Counted from the first letter of the stretch, positions 35,416 through 44,179 are shown. The stretch: DNA of 64,000 nt from Leucobacter chromiireducens subsp. chromiireducens (GCF_016758255.1 NZ_QYAD01000002.1:434001-498000), one strand, 5' to 3'. Made by a program: numbers and translations. Notes: generated by a model not told the origin, from the letters alone.

Positions 35416-36900
35416 CTATTCCGCACCCGTCTCGGCTTCGTACCGCGCGCGCCACTCGGCGTTCATCGGGAAGAGCCCGTCCACTGCGTGCCCCTCGGCG
35501 ACGCGGTCGGCGACCCAGGCATCAGCGCGCTCCTGCGCAGCCGCCTCGGCAGCGACCTCGGCGAGCAGGAAAGGCGGGATCACGAGCACGCCGTCACGGT
35601 CGCCCATGATGATGTCGCCGGGCTGCACTGCGGCTCCGCCGCACGCAATGGTGACGTCGGTCTCCCACGGCACGTGGCGCCGGCCCAGCACGCTCGGGTG
35701 GGCGCCCTGCGAAAAGACCGAAATGTCGAACTCTTGCACGGCGGCAAAGTCTCGCACGCCGCCGTCGGTGACGATGCCGGCGGCCCCGCGGACCTGCGCC
35801 CGCAGTGCGAGCACGTCGCCGACAGTGCCGGTGGAGGGGATGCCGCGTGCCTCGACGACGAGCACCTCGCCCTCGTTCACGGTGTCGAACGCGCGCTTCT
35901 GCGCGTTGAAGCCGCCTCCGTGCGCCTTGAACAGGTCGGGGCGGAAGGGGATGAAGCGAAGGGTCTTCGCCGTGCCGAGGATGGTGTCGCCCTCGTGGTT
36001 CGGGTACACGCCATCGATAAAGATGTCGACGTAGCCGCGCTTGCGCAGCGCGGCCGACACGGTTGCGACGGCGACGCCCTCAAGCTGCGCGCGAATCTCG
36101 GGGGTAAGCACCTGAGCGGGGGTGCCCTCGAGCGGGGTCGCGCGGCCTGCGGCGACCGCTGCGGCGTGCTCCTCCTCGCTGCCCCACGCCTCGACGCGCT
36201 GCAGATCGTCGGTCTTCGGGGTGTTTCCGAAGTCGCCGAAGGCGGTGGTGCCCTGCGTGACCGTGGTGACGAGTCGCCCGGTGGTGGGGGCGCCCGGCGC
36301 ATTCGGGGCGTCCACCTCAACCTCGACAACATCGCCGGGTAGCACAACGGAGGATCCCGCGGGGGTGCCGGTGAGGATCACGTCGCCGGGCTCGAGCGTC
36401 ATGTGCTGCGAGAGATCTGCAACGAGCTGACCGAAGGGGAACTTGAGGGTGTCGCTCGTGTCGTCCTGAACGAGTGCGCCGTTTACCCAGGTGCGCACGC
36501 GCCAGGCGTCCTGAGTAATGCCGTCGGTCGCGATCGCCGCGGGGCCGATCGGCGTGAAGCCGTCGCCGCCCTTGTTGCGCACGTTCGACCCCTTGTCTGC
36601 GGCGCGCAGATCGTACAGGCCGAAATCGTTGGCTGCCGTGACCTGCGACACGTAGTCCCAGCCGTCCTCGGGGGATACCCAGCGGGCCGTCTTGCCGATC
36701 ACGAGTGCGATCTCGCCCTCGAAAGCGAGAAGCTCAGTTCCAGCCGGGCGCTCGATGGTGCCACCGGTGGGGGCGAGCGACGAGGCGGGCTTGAAGAAGT
36801 AGGAAGGGAATGCAGGCGTGCGGCCGCGCTGTGCGATCCGCGACGGGTAGTTGAGGTGCACGGCAATGATCTTGCCGGGGGTCTCGATTCCGTACGTCAT
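35416..36900 (-). CDS. FAH-family decarboxylase/isomerase fused to RraA-like aldolase/decarboxylase domain
   Basis: A 494-residue two-domain protein. Residues about 1-230 are a fumarylacetoacetate-hydrolase (HpaG-type) domain with metal ligands in LLAFEGEIALVIG and TAANDFGLYDLR and the end GDVVEVEVD. Residues about 265-480 are an RraA/HMG-aldolase-like domain with DGGVRDFAAVQEF and IIMGDRDGVLVIP, a fold known for oxo-acid aldolase and oxaloacetate decarboxylase activity. Enterobacterial HpaG instead joins two FAH halves that decarboxylate and isomerise the tricarboxylate intermediate. I infer that RraA here takes one half's job. ATG at 36900 follows GAGG. ATG at 36915 is possible. Confidence 0.85.
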   Translation of the reverse strand: MTYGIETPGKIIAVHLNYPSRIAQRGRTPAFPSYFFKPASSLAPTGGTIERPAGTELLAFEGEIALVIGKTARWVSPEDGWDYVSQVTAANDFGLYDLRAADKGSNVRNKGGDGFTPIGPAAIATDGITQDAWRVRTWVNGALVQDDTSDTLKFPFGQLVADLSQHMTLEPGDVILTGTPAGSSVVLPGDVVEVEVDAPNAPGAPTTGRLVTTVTQGTTAFGDFGNTPKTDDLQRVEAWGSEEEHAAAVAAGRATPLEGTPAQVLTPEIRAQLEGVAVATVSAALRKRGYVDIFIDGVYPNHEGDTILGTAKTLRFIPFRPDLFKAHGGGFNAQKRAFDTVNEGEVLVVEARGIPSTGTVGDVLALRAQVRGAAGIVTDGGVRDFAAVQEFDISVFSQGAHPSVLGRRHVPWETDVTIACGGAAVQPGDIIMGDRDGVLVIPPFLLAEVAAEAAAQERADAWVADRVAEGHAVDGLFPMNAEWRARYEAETGAE

Positions 36901-36930
36901 GGCTACCTCGCTCATCTCGTTGTATTTCTT

Positions 36931-36942
36931 ATCGTATACGAT
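36931..36942. promoter_or_regulatory. palindromic operator ATCGTATACGAT upstream of the FAH-RraA gene
   Basis: A perfect 12-bp palindrome 31 nt before the chosen start. The identical 12-mer occurs before hpaH at 38686. Length and symmetry suit a FadR-type GntR dimer, and the GntR gene lies in this operon. Binding is inferred. Confidence 0.7.
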
Positions 36943-37068
36943 CCGCTGGGGTTTGTGAAGACCCGTCGGAAGTGTGTGAATTTCGGTGATTGGGATCGGG
37001 GCTGTGCCCAGACCGGCCCTTGCCCGCGGCGGGCGGGGCTGACGGAACGGGCATCAGCGTGCGGGGTG

Positions 37069-37890
37069 CTAGTAGCTTGCCCGGGCCGCGCCCGCGTTGC
37101 CGCCGGTAAAGCGTTCAACGAGTGCCTCGGTTTGGCGGGCCAGGATGGCCACGTCCGCGCCAACCGCGACGAAAGAGGCGCCGGCCTCGATGTATCGCTC
37201 GGCGTCCGCGGGGACAAACGCGTTGACTCCCACCGGCTTGCCCACTGCGACTCCCGCGCGGATGGCGCGCAGCACATTCTCCACGACATCCGGGTGCGCC
37301 TGCTGTCCCAGCAGCCCCATCGATGCCGCCAGATCCGACGGGCCGACAAAGATCGCGTCCACGCCGTCGACCGCAACGATTCGTTCGACGTCCGCTACGG
37401 CCACCGCCGACTCGATCTGCACGGTGAGGCTGATCGTCTCGTCCGCGCGACCGAGATACCCCTCAACCCGGTTCCAGCGGGCCGAGCGGGCGAGCGCCGA
37501 GCCCACGCCGCGCACCCCGCCGGTGGCGGTGCCGTCGGGATACCGTACCGCGCGCACAATCTGCTCGGCTTGCTCCGCGGAATCCACCATAGGGATCAGG
37601 AGGTTCTGTGCACCGAGGTCGAGGTACTGCTTAATCGTGACTGTGTCGCCGAAGGGTGGCCGCACGAGCGGCGCGACCGGGTAGGCCGACATTGCGTACA
37701 GCTGGGCGAGCACCGACTCGAGGCCGTTGGGGGAGTGCTCGGCGTCGAGCAGTACCCAATCGCAACCGCTGCCCGCAACGATTTCCGCGGTGACGGGGCT
37801 GCCTGCGCAGGCCCAGAGGCCGATGAGCGGCCGCTCGGAGGCGTCGAGTCGCGTGCGGAGGGTGGCCGGAAGCTCTACACGAATCGGCAT
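37069..37890 (-). CDS. hpaI: HpaI-type 4-hydroxy-2-oxoheptanedioate aldolase
   Basis: A 273-residue class II (metal-dependent) pyruvate aldolase that splits 4-hydroxy-2-oxoheptanedioate into pyruvate and succinic semialdehyde. Family landmarks: the catalytic His in LLDAEHSPNGLES, Arg in PLVRPPFGDTVTIKQYLDLG, GAQNLLIPMVDSAEQAE, and metal ligands in VQIESAVAV and FVGPSDLAASMG. ATG at 37890 lies inside the end of hpaH (16-nt overlap), so the two are translationally coupled. It belongs to the lower part of the homoprotocatechuate route. Confidence 0.92.
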   Translation of the reverse strand: MPIRVELPATLRTRLDASERPLIGLWACAGSPVTAEIVAGSGCDWVLLDAEHSPNGLESVLAQLYAMSAYPVAPLVRPPFGDTVTIKQYLDLGAQNLLIPMVDSAEQAEQIVRAVRYPDGTATGGVRGVGSALARSARWNRVEGYLGRADETISLTVQIESAVAVADVERIVAVDGVDAIFVGPSDLAASMGLLGQQAHPDVVENVLRAIRAGVAVGKPVGVNAFVPADAERYIEAGASFVAVGADVAILARQTEALVERFTGGNAGAARASY

Positions 37891-38660
37891 GTCACCGACC
37901 CCAGCTCGTTGTAGTCCGCGTGCACCGTGTCGCCGCGCTCCACCCACATGGGCTTCGTGAACGAGCCCGCGAGGATGATTTCGCCGGCCTCAAGGGACTG
38001 GCCGTGCTGTGCAAGCTTGTTGGCGAGCCAGGCAACGCCCATCGCCGGGTGGCCGAGCACCGCTCCGGCAACGCCCGAATCCTCGATCGTCTCGTTGCGG
38101 TAGAGCAGTGCGGGTACCCAGCTGAGATCCACCTCGTCGACCTTCACGGGACGGCCGCCGATCACCATTGCACCCATCGCGGCGTTGTCGCTGATCGTGT
38201 CGACGATCGTGCGGCCCTCGAGCTCGAGGTGCGAGTTCAGTACCTCGAGTGCGGGGACGACATACGCGGTCGCGTCGAGCACGTCGAAGATCGTCGTGCC
38301 GGGGCCGGAGAGCGGCTTGCTGAGCACGAATGCGAGCTCAACCTCGATGCGCACATTGGAGTAGCGGTCGAACTCGAGCACGGAGCCTGACTCGAAGACC
38401 ATGTCGTCGTGGATGACACCGTAGTCGGGCTCCGAGATGCCCGTTGCCACCTGCATCACCTTCGAGGTGAGGCCGATCTTGTGCCCGACAAGCTTCGCGC
38501 CCTGCGCGATGCGACGATCCGACCACACCTTCTGGATGGCGTACGAGTCTTCGATCACCATGTCGGGGTAGCGACTGGTGAGCTTCGGCAGTACCGCGCG
38601 GTCGCGATCTGCCTGCACGAGCTCCTCGGCGATGGCGTCAATCTGGGTCTGGTCGAGCAC
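37875..38660 (-). CDS. hpaH: 2-oxohept-3-ene-1,7-dioate hydratase
   Basis: A 261-residue FAH-fold hydratase that adds water to 2-oxohept-3-ene-1,7-dioate, producing the HpaI substrate. Metal-binding acids are visible in VRIEVELAFVLSK and VVPALEVLNSH. KLVGHKIGLTSKVMQ and HPAMGVAWLANKL are typical of HpaH/MhpD-type hydratases, and length fits HpaH (about 267). The start is GTG at 38660 with AAAGGAGG 4 nt before it. The open frame upstream runs through the operator and is noncoding. First gene of a transcript with hpaI. Confidence 0.9.
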   Translation of the reverse strand: MLDQTQIDAIAEELVQADRDRAVLPKLTSRYPDMVIEDSYAIQKVWSDRRIAQGAKLVGHKIGLTSKVMQVATGISEPDYGVIHDDMVFESGSVLEFDRYSNVRIEVELAFVLSKPLSGPGTTIFDVLDATAYVVPALEVLNSHLELEGRTIVDTISDNAAMGAMVIGGRPVKVDEVDLSWVPALLYRNETIEDSGVAGAVLGHPAMGVAWLANKLAQHGQSLEAGEIILAGSFTKPMWVERGDTVHADYNELGSVTCRFV

Positions 38661-38685
38661 GGGGCCTCCTTTGGTCGTACTTCGA

Positions 38686-38697
38686 ATCGTATACGAT
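38686..38697. promoter_or_regulatory. palindromic operator ATCGTATACGAT upstream of hpaH
   Basis: A second exact copy of the 12-bp palindrome, 26 nt before the hpaH GTG start. It lies within the 301-bp divergent region shared with the ABC importer, so the GntR protein could affect both directions. Confidence 0.72.
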
Positions 38698-38782
38698 CCC
38701 GATCCGGGTGCCAATGGGTCACGCGGCTGTCGCGAAAAAACTCCCGGTGCGCCGGGTGTGTGCGCCGTCGCAAAATCGTTAT

Positions 38783-38796
38783 TCTCGGACCGTAGA
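38783..38796. promoter_or_regulatory. TCTA-N6-TAGA-like site 1 upstream of the ABC importer
   Basis: TCTC-GGACCG-TAGA, 7 of 8 arm positions of the spaced palindrome found repeatedly at 54.8-63 kb. Confidence 0.4.
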
Positions 38797-38815
38797 CGAA
38801 AGTTTGCTTTTTTAG

Positions 38816-38829
38816 TCAACGTTCGTAGA
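38816..38829. promoter_or_regulatory. TCTA-N6-TAGA-like site 2 upstream of the ABC importer
   Basis: TCAA-CGTTCG-TAGA, 7 of 8 arm positions. Its CGTTCGTAGA half is identical to the half-site at 59148 in the distant methyltransferase promoter region. It is 33 nt from site 1, about three helical turns. Confidence 0.45.
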
Positions 38830-38961
38830 ATGAAAGCGACGGCACGCCGAAGTGACGTCCATCACAACGCGGGGGACACCTGTTCGCGGCGGAAATGCGA
38901 TGGCAACGCAACGGAGCCTCATCCCATCAGCACAAGTCCGAAACCGAGAGAAGTAGACACG

Positions 38962-40497
38962 ATGAAGAGAACACTCACGGGAATCGCCGCGCTCGCCGCT
39001 GCGACGCTCGCGCTCACGGCCTGCTCGGGCGGGGGCGGGGCGGCCACCGGCGGCGGCGATGATGCCGCAGCCAAGCCGCTCAGCATTGGCAACTTCCTGG
39101 ACCTCACGTCCTGGGATCCGTCACTCGCCGACGTGGGCTTTGACGGCCCCTATCTGTCGGCCATCTACGACCCGCTCGTCGCGATCGACGGTTCCGGCGA
39201 ACCTCAGCCCGCGCTCGCTACCGGCTGGGAGATCTCCGACGACTTCAAGACCATCACGATGGACCTCCGCAGCGACGCGAAGTTCTCGGATGGCGAGGCG
39301 TTCGACGCCGCCGCCGCAGTGAAGAGCCTCGAGTACCTCCAGCAGGGCGCACGCTCACAGGAGGCCTACCAGAAGGTGGAGAGCTTCGAGGCAGTCGACG
39401 AGGATACGATCGCGATCCACCTCACGCAGCGCGACGACACCATCCTCTACTTCATGGGCCTCGGCCGCAGCTACATGATGGCGCCGGACGCGATCGACGC
39501 CGGGACGCTCGCGGAGACTCCAGTGGGATCGGGGCCGTACACGCTCTCGGCCGACTCGGTGCCGGGTGCCGAGTACCGGTTCGACAAGGTGGCCGATCAC
39601 TGGGCAGCAGCCGACTTCCCGTTCGATCCGCTCTCGGTGAGCCCACTGTCTGATGCGACGGCAATGCTCAACGGCATGGAGAGCGGCCAGTTCAACGTGA
39701 TCTACGGCGACAAGACCGCCATGGATATGGCGCCCGATCGCGGGTGGAACGTGGCCACGGGGCTCTCCATGTGGGTCGGCCTGCAGTTCAGCGATCGCGC
39801 CGGCGCCACCGAGATGGGCAAGCCGCTCGGTGAGCTCAAGGTGCGCCAGGCGCTCAACGTCGCGTTCAACGGGCCCGAAATGGTGGAGACCATCGCACAG
39901 GGCGTTGGTGAGGCAACCAACCAGGTGTTCCCGGTGGGCACGCCGGGCTACGTCCCCGCGCTCACGGGCAAGACGAAGCCGAGCATCGAGACAGCGAAGC
40001 AACTGCTCGCCGAGGCGGGCTACGCCGACGGTTTCGACGTCACTATGCCGATGGCGCCGCCCTTCCAGCCCTGGCAGGCCATCGTCGAGCAGACATTTGG
40101 CGAACTCGGCATCGGTGTGACTTGGAAGGAGACCGATTTCATGCAGTACATGTCGGTCGCTCCCGAGTACCCGATGTTCGTCGGCGTGATCGCGATGGAT
40201 TCGAACCCGATCGCCACGGTTGAGCGCCAGATCGCGAAGCCCCAGTGGTACAACCCGACCCCGGGCCTCGACGCATTCCCCGAGGTCAAGGCGCAGGTCG
40301 ACACCGTGTTCACCGCGGCTCCGGGTGAGGAGCAGACCGCGGCGGTGGAGAAGCTCAACGAGCTGGTCACCGACAACGCGTTCTTCTCGGTGTGGGCGCA
40401 GTCCACGAACACCTACATCTCGGCCGGTGAATTCACCGTCACGCCGGTCACCGGCATGATGTTCCCCACCCTTCGACAGATCGCTCTCTCGAAGTAA
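38962..40497 (+). CDS. ABC transporter substrate-binding lipoprotein, family 5 (peptide/nickel type)
   Basis: A 511-residue extracytoplasmic binding protein. The signal peptide ends in the lipobox LTAC, so Cys21 would be lipidated. A Gly/Asp-rich linker follows. The mature fold shows family 5 features: ISDDFKTITMDLRSDAKFSDGEAFDAAAA, then GSGPYTLS and LGELKVRQALNVAF. The family binds oligopeptides, nickel, glycosides or other solutes. The ligand here is unknown. It heads a four-gene importer divergent from hpaH. A strong hairpin after it probably raises its level over the membrane subunits. An aromatic or phenylacetate-like solute is possible from context only. Confidence 0.9.
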   Translation: MKRTLTGIAALAAATLALTACSGGGGAATGGGDDAAAKPLSIGNFLDLTSWDPSLADVGFDGPYLSAIYDPLVAIDGSGEPQPALATGWEISDDFKTITMDLRSDAKFSDGEAFDAAAAVKSLEYLQQGARSQEAYQKVESFEAVDEDTIAIHLTQRDDTILYFMGLGRSYMMAPDAIDAGTLAETPVGSGPYTLSADSVPGAEYRFDKVADHWAAADFPFDPLSVSPLSDATAMLNGMESGQFNVIYGDKTAMDMAPDRGWNVATGLSMWVGLQFSDRAGATEMGKPLGELKVRQALNVAFNGPEMVETIAQGVGEATNQVFPVGTPGYVPALTGKTKPSIETAKQLLAEAGYADGFDVTMPMAPPFQPWQAIVEQTFGELGIGVTWKETDFMQYMSVAPEYPMFVGVIAMDSNPIATVERQIAKPQWYNPTPGLDAFPEVKAQVDTVFTAAPGEEQTAAVEKLNELVTDNAFFSVWAQSTNTYISAGEFTVTPVTGMMFPTLRQIALSK

Positions 40498-40499
40498 GT

Positions 40500-40536
40500 G
40501 TTCGGGGTGGGGCCGCACGCCGGCCCCACCCCGAAC
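40500..40536 (+). terminator. intercistronic stem-loop between binding protein and permease
   Basis: A perfect 16-bp stem (GTTCGGGGTGGGGCCG and complement, 5-nt loop) starting 2 nt after the binding-protein stop and 36 nt before the permease ATG. Such stems often act as attenuators or 3'-stabilisers that keep binding protein in excess. Confidence 0.75.
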
Positions 40537-40572
40537 GCCCCATCGACCCGTCATCCCACTCCCGGAGACCCG

Positions 40573-41514
40573 ATGCTCACCTTCACTCTCAAACGGCTCC
40601 TGTCCGGCGTGATCCTCTTGGTCGCCGTCGCGACGGGCACCTTCTTCCTCGCGCACGCCGCGATCCCGGACCCGACGCTGGGCCTGCTTGGCAGCGCCGC
40701 CACCCCCGAAGCTCAGGCCACGCTCGCGCAGCGCATCGGCACTGACCGTCCACTGCTCGTTCAGTTCGGCGAGTGGTTCGGCGGCCTCTTCCGCGGCGAC
40801 CTCGGCGTCTCCTGGAAAAACTTCCAGTCGGTCGGCTCCCAGCTCGCGCTGAAGCTTCCCGTGACGCTCTCGGTGGTCTCTGTCGCAATCCTGCTGTCCG
40901 CGCTCCTCGGCGCAGTCCTCGGCGTGGCCGCCGGGCTCCGCCCAAACACCTGGCTCGACAAGATCGTGAAGGCTGCCGCGGTCATCCTCTTCGCGCTCCC
41001 CGGCTTCTGGGTGGCGCTCGTGCTCGTCATGACCTTCGCCGTGAACCTGCGCTGGTTCCCCGCGGTCGGCTACGTCGCGCCCACGCAATCGGTGGGCGGC
41101 TGGGTGCAGTCGATCACGCTGCCGGCCATTGCGCTCGCGCTGGGCGCCATCGTCATGATCGCCGAGCAGCTGCGCAACGCGATCATCCAGGCGGACACAC
41201 AGGACTACGTGCGCACCCTTCGCAGTCGGGGCCTGCCGCCCTGGCGGGTGGTGCTGCACCTGCTGCGCAACGCGGCCCCTGCGTCGCTCACCGTGCTCGC
41301 GCTCATGTTCGTCGGCCTGCTCTCCGGGGCGATCATCGTCGAGCAAATCTTCGCACTGCCCGGCATCGGGCCGCTCACGCAGGCCTCCTCGCAAAACGGC
41401 GATATTCCCATGCTGCTCGGGATCACGGTGATCACTGTCGTGTTCGTCGTCATCGTCAACTTCCTGCTCGATATCCTGCTCGGCTGGATTAACCCGAAGG
41501 CGCGTGCGAAATGA
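40573..41514 (+). CDS. ABC transporter permease (DppB-like)
   Basis: A 313-residue inner-membrane subunit with about six helices. The N-terminus LTFTLKRLLSGVILLVAVAT and LGVSWKNFQSVGSQL are DppB/NikB-like. The EAA loop that contacts the ATPase is DYVRTLRSRGLPPWRVVLHL. ATG at 40573 was chosen at the family's normal N-terminus, as an upstream in-frame start would lie in the hairpin. Its stop overlaps the next gene's start (ATGA). Confidence 0.9.
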   Translation: MLTFTLKRLLSGVILLVAVATGTFFLAHAAIPDPTLGLLGSAATPEAQATLAQRIGTDRPLLVQFGEWFGGLFRGDLGVSWKNFQSVGSQLALKLPVTLSVVSVAILLSALLGAVLGVAAGLRPNTWLDKIVKAAAVILFALPGFWVALVLVMTFAVNLRWFPAVGYVAPTQSVGGWVQSITLPAIALALGAIVMIAEQLRNAIIQADTQDYVRTLRSRGLPPWRVVLHLLRNAAPASLTVLALMFVGLLSGAIIVEQIFALPGIGPLTQASSQNGDIPMLLGITVITVVFVVIVNFLLDILLGWINPKARAK

Positions 41515-43358
41515 CCACTCCGCTCTCAGACACGATCGATACGCGTGGGGGACGCCGCGAGGCGCTCTTCCTGCGCCTGGTGAAGCGCCCGGCCGGCGCG
41601 ATCGCACTCGGTGTGCTTGCGCTCGTGGTGCTCGTCGGCGTACTCGCGCCCTGGCTCGCCCCCTATGACCCGAACCTCGTCGACCTCTCAATCACGCGCG
41701 CGCACCCGAGCGCCGCGCACTGGCTCGGCGGCGATACGACCGGCCGCGACGTTGCAAGCCGCCTGATCTGGGGCACGCAGATCACCCTGTGGGGTGCCCT
41801 CGTGGCGATCTGCACCGCGCTCGTGATCGGTGTGCCCGCGGGGCTCGCCGCCGGCTACTACGGCGGACGGATGGATCGCATCGGCACGTGGATCAGTGAC
41901 GGTCTTCAGTCGATCCCCGGCATGGTGATTCTGCTGATCGTCGGCGCGAACACGGGCAACAACTTCAACCTCCTCATGATCACCGTCGGCGTGTTCATGG
42001 CGCCGGGCTACTTCCGCTTGACGCGCTCCACCGTTCTTGCGGTGCGTGGCGAGGCCTACGTCGACGCCGCGCGGGTAGCGGGGCTCTCGGACCTCCGCAT
42101 CATGGGCCGCCACATCATCACGCAGGTCACCGCGCCGATCGTCATTCAGTCTGCGCTCACCGCCGGCATGGCGATGGGCATGCAGGCCGGTCTCCAATTC
42201 CTTGGCATTGGCGGCGGCACCACCCCCGGGTGGGGCGCCGCGATGAACGAGGGCTTCAAGGTGATGCGCACGGATCCGCTCCTGCTACTGTGGCCCTCGA
42301 TCGCGCTGGGAATCACGATCGCGGCGCTCGCGGTGCTCGGCTCGACACTCGCCGATGTGATCAGCGTGAAGACGCCGACGCTCTCTCGTCGTGAACGCCG
42401 CCGCATCGCCGCGGAGAACGCCGCGAAGCTCCCCGCTGGGGCATCGACCACCACCACAGGCTCGATCTCGGTGGCCGCGGTCGACTCCGCGGTGCGGCTT
42501 GAGAACCTGCGCGTGAGCTACGAGACGCCCGCGGGGGAGGTCGAAGTGGTGCACGGCATCACGCTCGACGTCTCGCCCGGCGAGGTGGTGGGCATTGTCG
42601 GCGAGTCCGGCTCCGGGAAGTCGCAGACCGTGTTCTCGATGCTGGATCTCCTGCCGAAGTCCGGCTACTACACCGCGGATGCGATCTGGATCGGCGGCGA
42701 GGACGTGACCACGCTGTCGCGCCGTGACCGCGCCCAACTGCTCGGGCACGAGATCGGGTACATCCCGCAGGAACCGATGACCAATCTGGATCCGTCGTAC
42801 ACGATCGGGTATCAGCTGGTCGAGCCACTGCGTGCCGTCCACGGCATGAGCAAGGGCGAAGCGCGAGCGCGCGCACTCGAGGTGCTCGGCCGGGTCGGCA
42901 TCGTCGATCCCGATCGAGTGATGAAGTGCTATCCCCACGAGCTCTCGGGCGGAATGGCGCAGCGCGTGCTCATCGCCGGTGCGATCGCCGGCCGCCCCTC
43001 CGTGCTGGTTGCAGACGAGCCGACCACCGCGCTCGATGTGACAGTGCAGGCTGAAGTCCTCGAACTGCTCCGCGAGCTGCAGCGCGAGGGGGACATGGCG
43101 CTCGTCATCGTCACCCATAACTTTGGTGTGGTCGCGGATATCTGTGATCGAGTGGTGGTGATGCGCGACGGCAGCATCGTCGAGATTGACGATGTCGGGC
43201 CCATCTTCGAGCACGCCGAGCAGCCATACACGCGCGAGCTGATTGCCGCCTCGCTCGACACCGCCGCGAGCCGCGCAGAACTCGACGCGGCCCACGCCAC
43301 CATCAGTTCATCCGGAGCGACGGCCGACGCCGCTTCCCACGAGGGGGTTTCCCGATGA
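41511..43358 (+). CDS. fused ABC permease (DppC-like) and ATPase (DppD-like)
   Basis: A 615-residue fusion. Residues about 1-300 form a DppC-type permease (WLGGDTTGRDVASRLIWGTQ, EAA loop AYVDAARVAGLSDLRIMGRH). A short Ala/Thr linker leads to an ABC ATPase from about residue 325 with Walker A GESGSGKS, the Q-loop in GYIPQEPMTNLDPS, signature LSGGMAQRVLIAGAI, Walker B VLVADEP and H-loop VIVTHNF. It overlaps the permease upstream and the second ATPase downstream by 4 nt each. Permease-ATPase fusions of this type recur in actinobacteria. The importer would have one DppB, one DppC-D and one DppF. Confidence 0.92.
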   Translation: MTTPLSDTIDTRGGRREALFLRLVKRPAGAIALGVLALVVLVGVLAPWLAPYDPNLVDLSITRAHPSAAHWLGGDTTGRDVASRLIWGTQITLWGALVAICTALVIGVPAGLAAGYYGGRMDRIGTWISDGLQSIPGMVILLIVGANTGNNFNLLMITVGVFMAPGYFRLTRSTVLAVRGEAYVDAARVAGLSDLRIMGRHIITQVTAPIVIQSALTAGMAMGMQAGLQFLGIGGGTTPGWGAAMNEGFKVMRTDPLLLLWPSIALGITIAALAVLGSTLADVISVKTPTLSRRERRRIAAENAAKLPAGASTTTTGSISVAAVDSAVRLENLRVSYETPAGEVEVVHGITLDVSPGEVVGIVGESGSGKSQTVFSMLDLLPKSGYYTADAIWIGGEDVTTLSRRDRAQLLGHEIGYIPQEPMTNLDPSYTIGYQLVEPLRAVHGMSKGEARARALEVLGRVGIVDPDRVMKCYPHELSGGMAQRVLIAGAIAGRPSVLVADEPTTALDVTVQAEVLELLRELQREGDMALVIVTHNFGVVADICDRVVVMRDGSIVEIDDVGPIFEHAEQPYTRELIAASLDTAASRAELDAAHATISSSGATADAASHEGVSR

Positions 43359-44179
43359 CCGAGTTTGCTCCGCTCCTCTCCGCCCGCGATGTCGTCGTGG
43401 AGTACGGGAGCAAACGCAAGCCCAACCGTGTGCTGCACGAGGTGTCCTTGGACGTTGGCGCGGGGGAATGCGTCGGCCTCGTTGGCGAGTCCGGTTCGGG
43501 CAAGTCCACGCTGGGGAAGGCGATCCTGGGGCTGGTGCCCGTGGCAAGCGGCTCGATCACCTTTGCGGGGCGAGACATCACGCACGCCACACGCGCCGAG
43601 CGGCGTGAGCTCGCCGCCGACATCCAGGTCGTGTTTCAGGATCCCTACGGCTCGCTGAACCCCCAGCTCACCATCGGGGAGATTCTTGCCGAGCCGCTGA
43701 CCGCGGGCGGCGTGGATCGCGCCGCGGCTCGACGCACAGTCGCCGAGATGCTCGATCGCGTGCGGCTCCCCGCTGGGGTGATCGACCGGCTGCCGCGAGA
43801 GTTCTCGGGCGGCCAACGGCAGCGCATCGCGATCGCGCGTGCGCTGGTGCGCGAGCCGAAGCTGATCATCTGCGACGAACCGGTGAGCGCGCTCGACCTC
43901 ACGACCCAGGCCACGGTGCTCGAGTTGCTCATCGAACTCCAGCGCGACACTGGCGTGGCGTATCTCTTTGTGTCGCACGACCTCGGCGTGGTGCGTCGCA
44001 TTTGCCATCGTGTCGCCGTGATGACGCGCGGCGAACTCGTTGAGGTGGGGGACGGAGAGCAGGTGACGCGCGCGCCGCAGCATCCGTACAGCCAGCGTCT
44101 GCTCGCCGCGTCCCCCGTGGCCGACCCGGTGCGCCAGGCCGAGCGGCGCGCGGCGTGGCTGGAACTGCGCGCCGGGTGA
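43355..44179 (+). CDS. ABC transporter ATPase (DppF-like)
   Basis: A 274-residue ATPase completing the importer. Walker A GESGSGKSTLG, Q-loop VFQDPYGSLNPQ, signature FSGGQRQRIAIARAL, Walker B LIICDEPVSALD and H-loop FVSHDLGVV are all intact. HPYSQRLLAASPVADP is the DppF/OppF tail, which usually carries the oligopeptide/dipeptide C-terminal motif. Coupled to the fusion gene through an ATGA overlap. Confidence 0.93.
   Translation: MTEFAPLLSARDVVVEYGSKRKPNRVLHEVSLDVGAGECVGLVGESGSGKSTLGKAILGLVPVASGSITFAGRDITHATRAERRELAADIQVVFQDPYGSLNPQLTIGEILAEPLTAGGVDRAAARRTVAEMLDRVRLPAGVIDRLPREFSGGQRQRIAIARALVREPKLIICDEPVSALDLTTQATVLELLIELQRDTGVAYLFVSHDLGVVRRICHRVAVMTRGELVEVGDGEQVTRAPQHPYSQRLLAASPVADPVRQAERRAAWLELRAG

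Noticed and set aside
39355-41691. A 778-codon minus-strand frame
   Set aside because: It runs antisense through the binding-protein and permease genes, with charged low-complexity composition and no recognisable domain.
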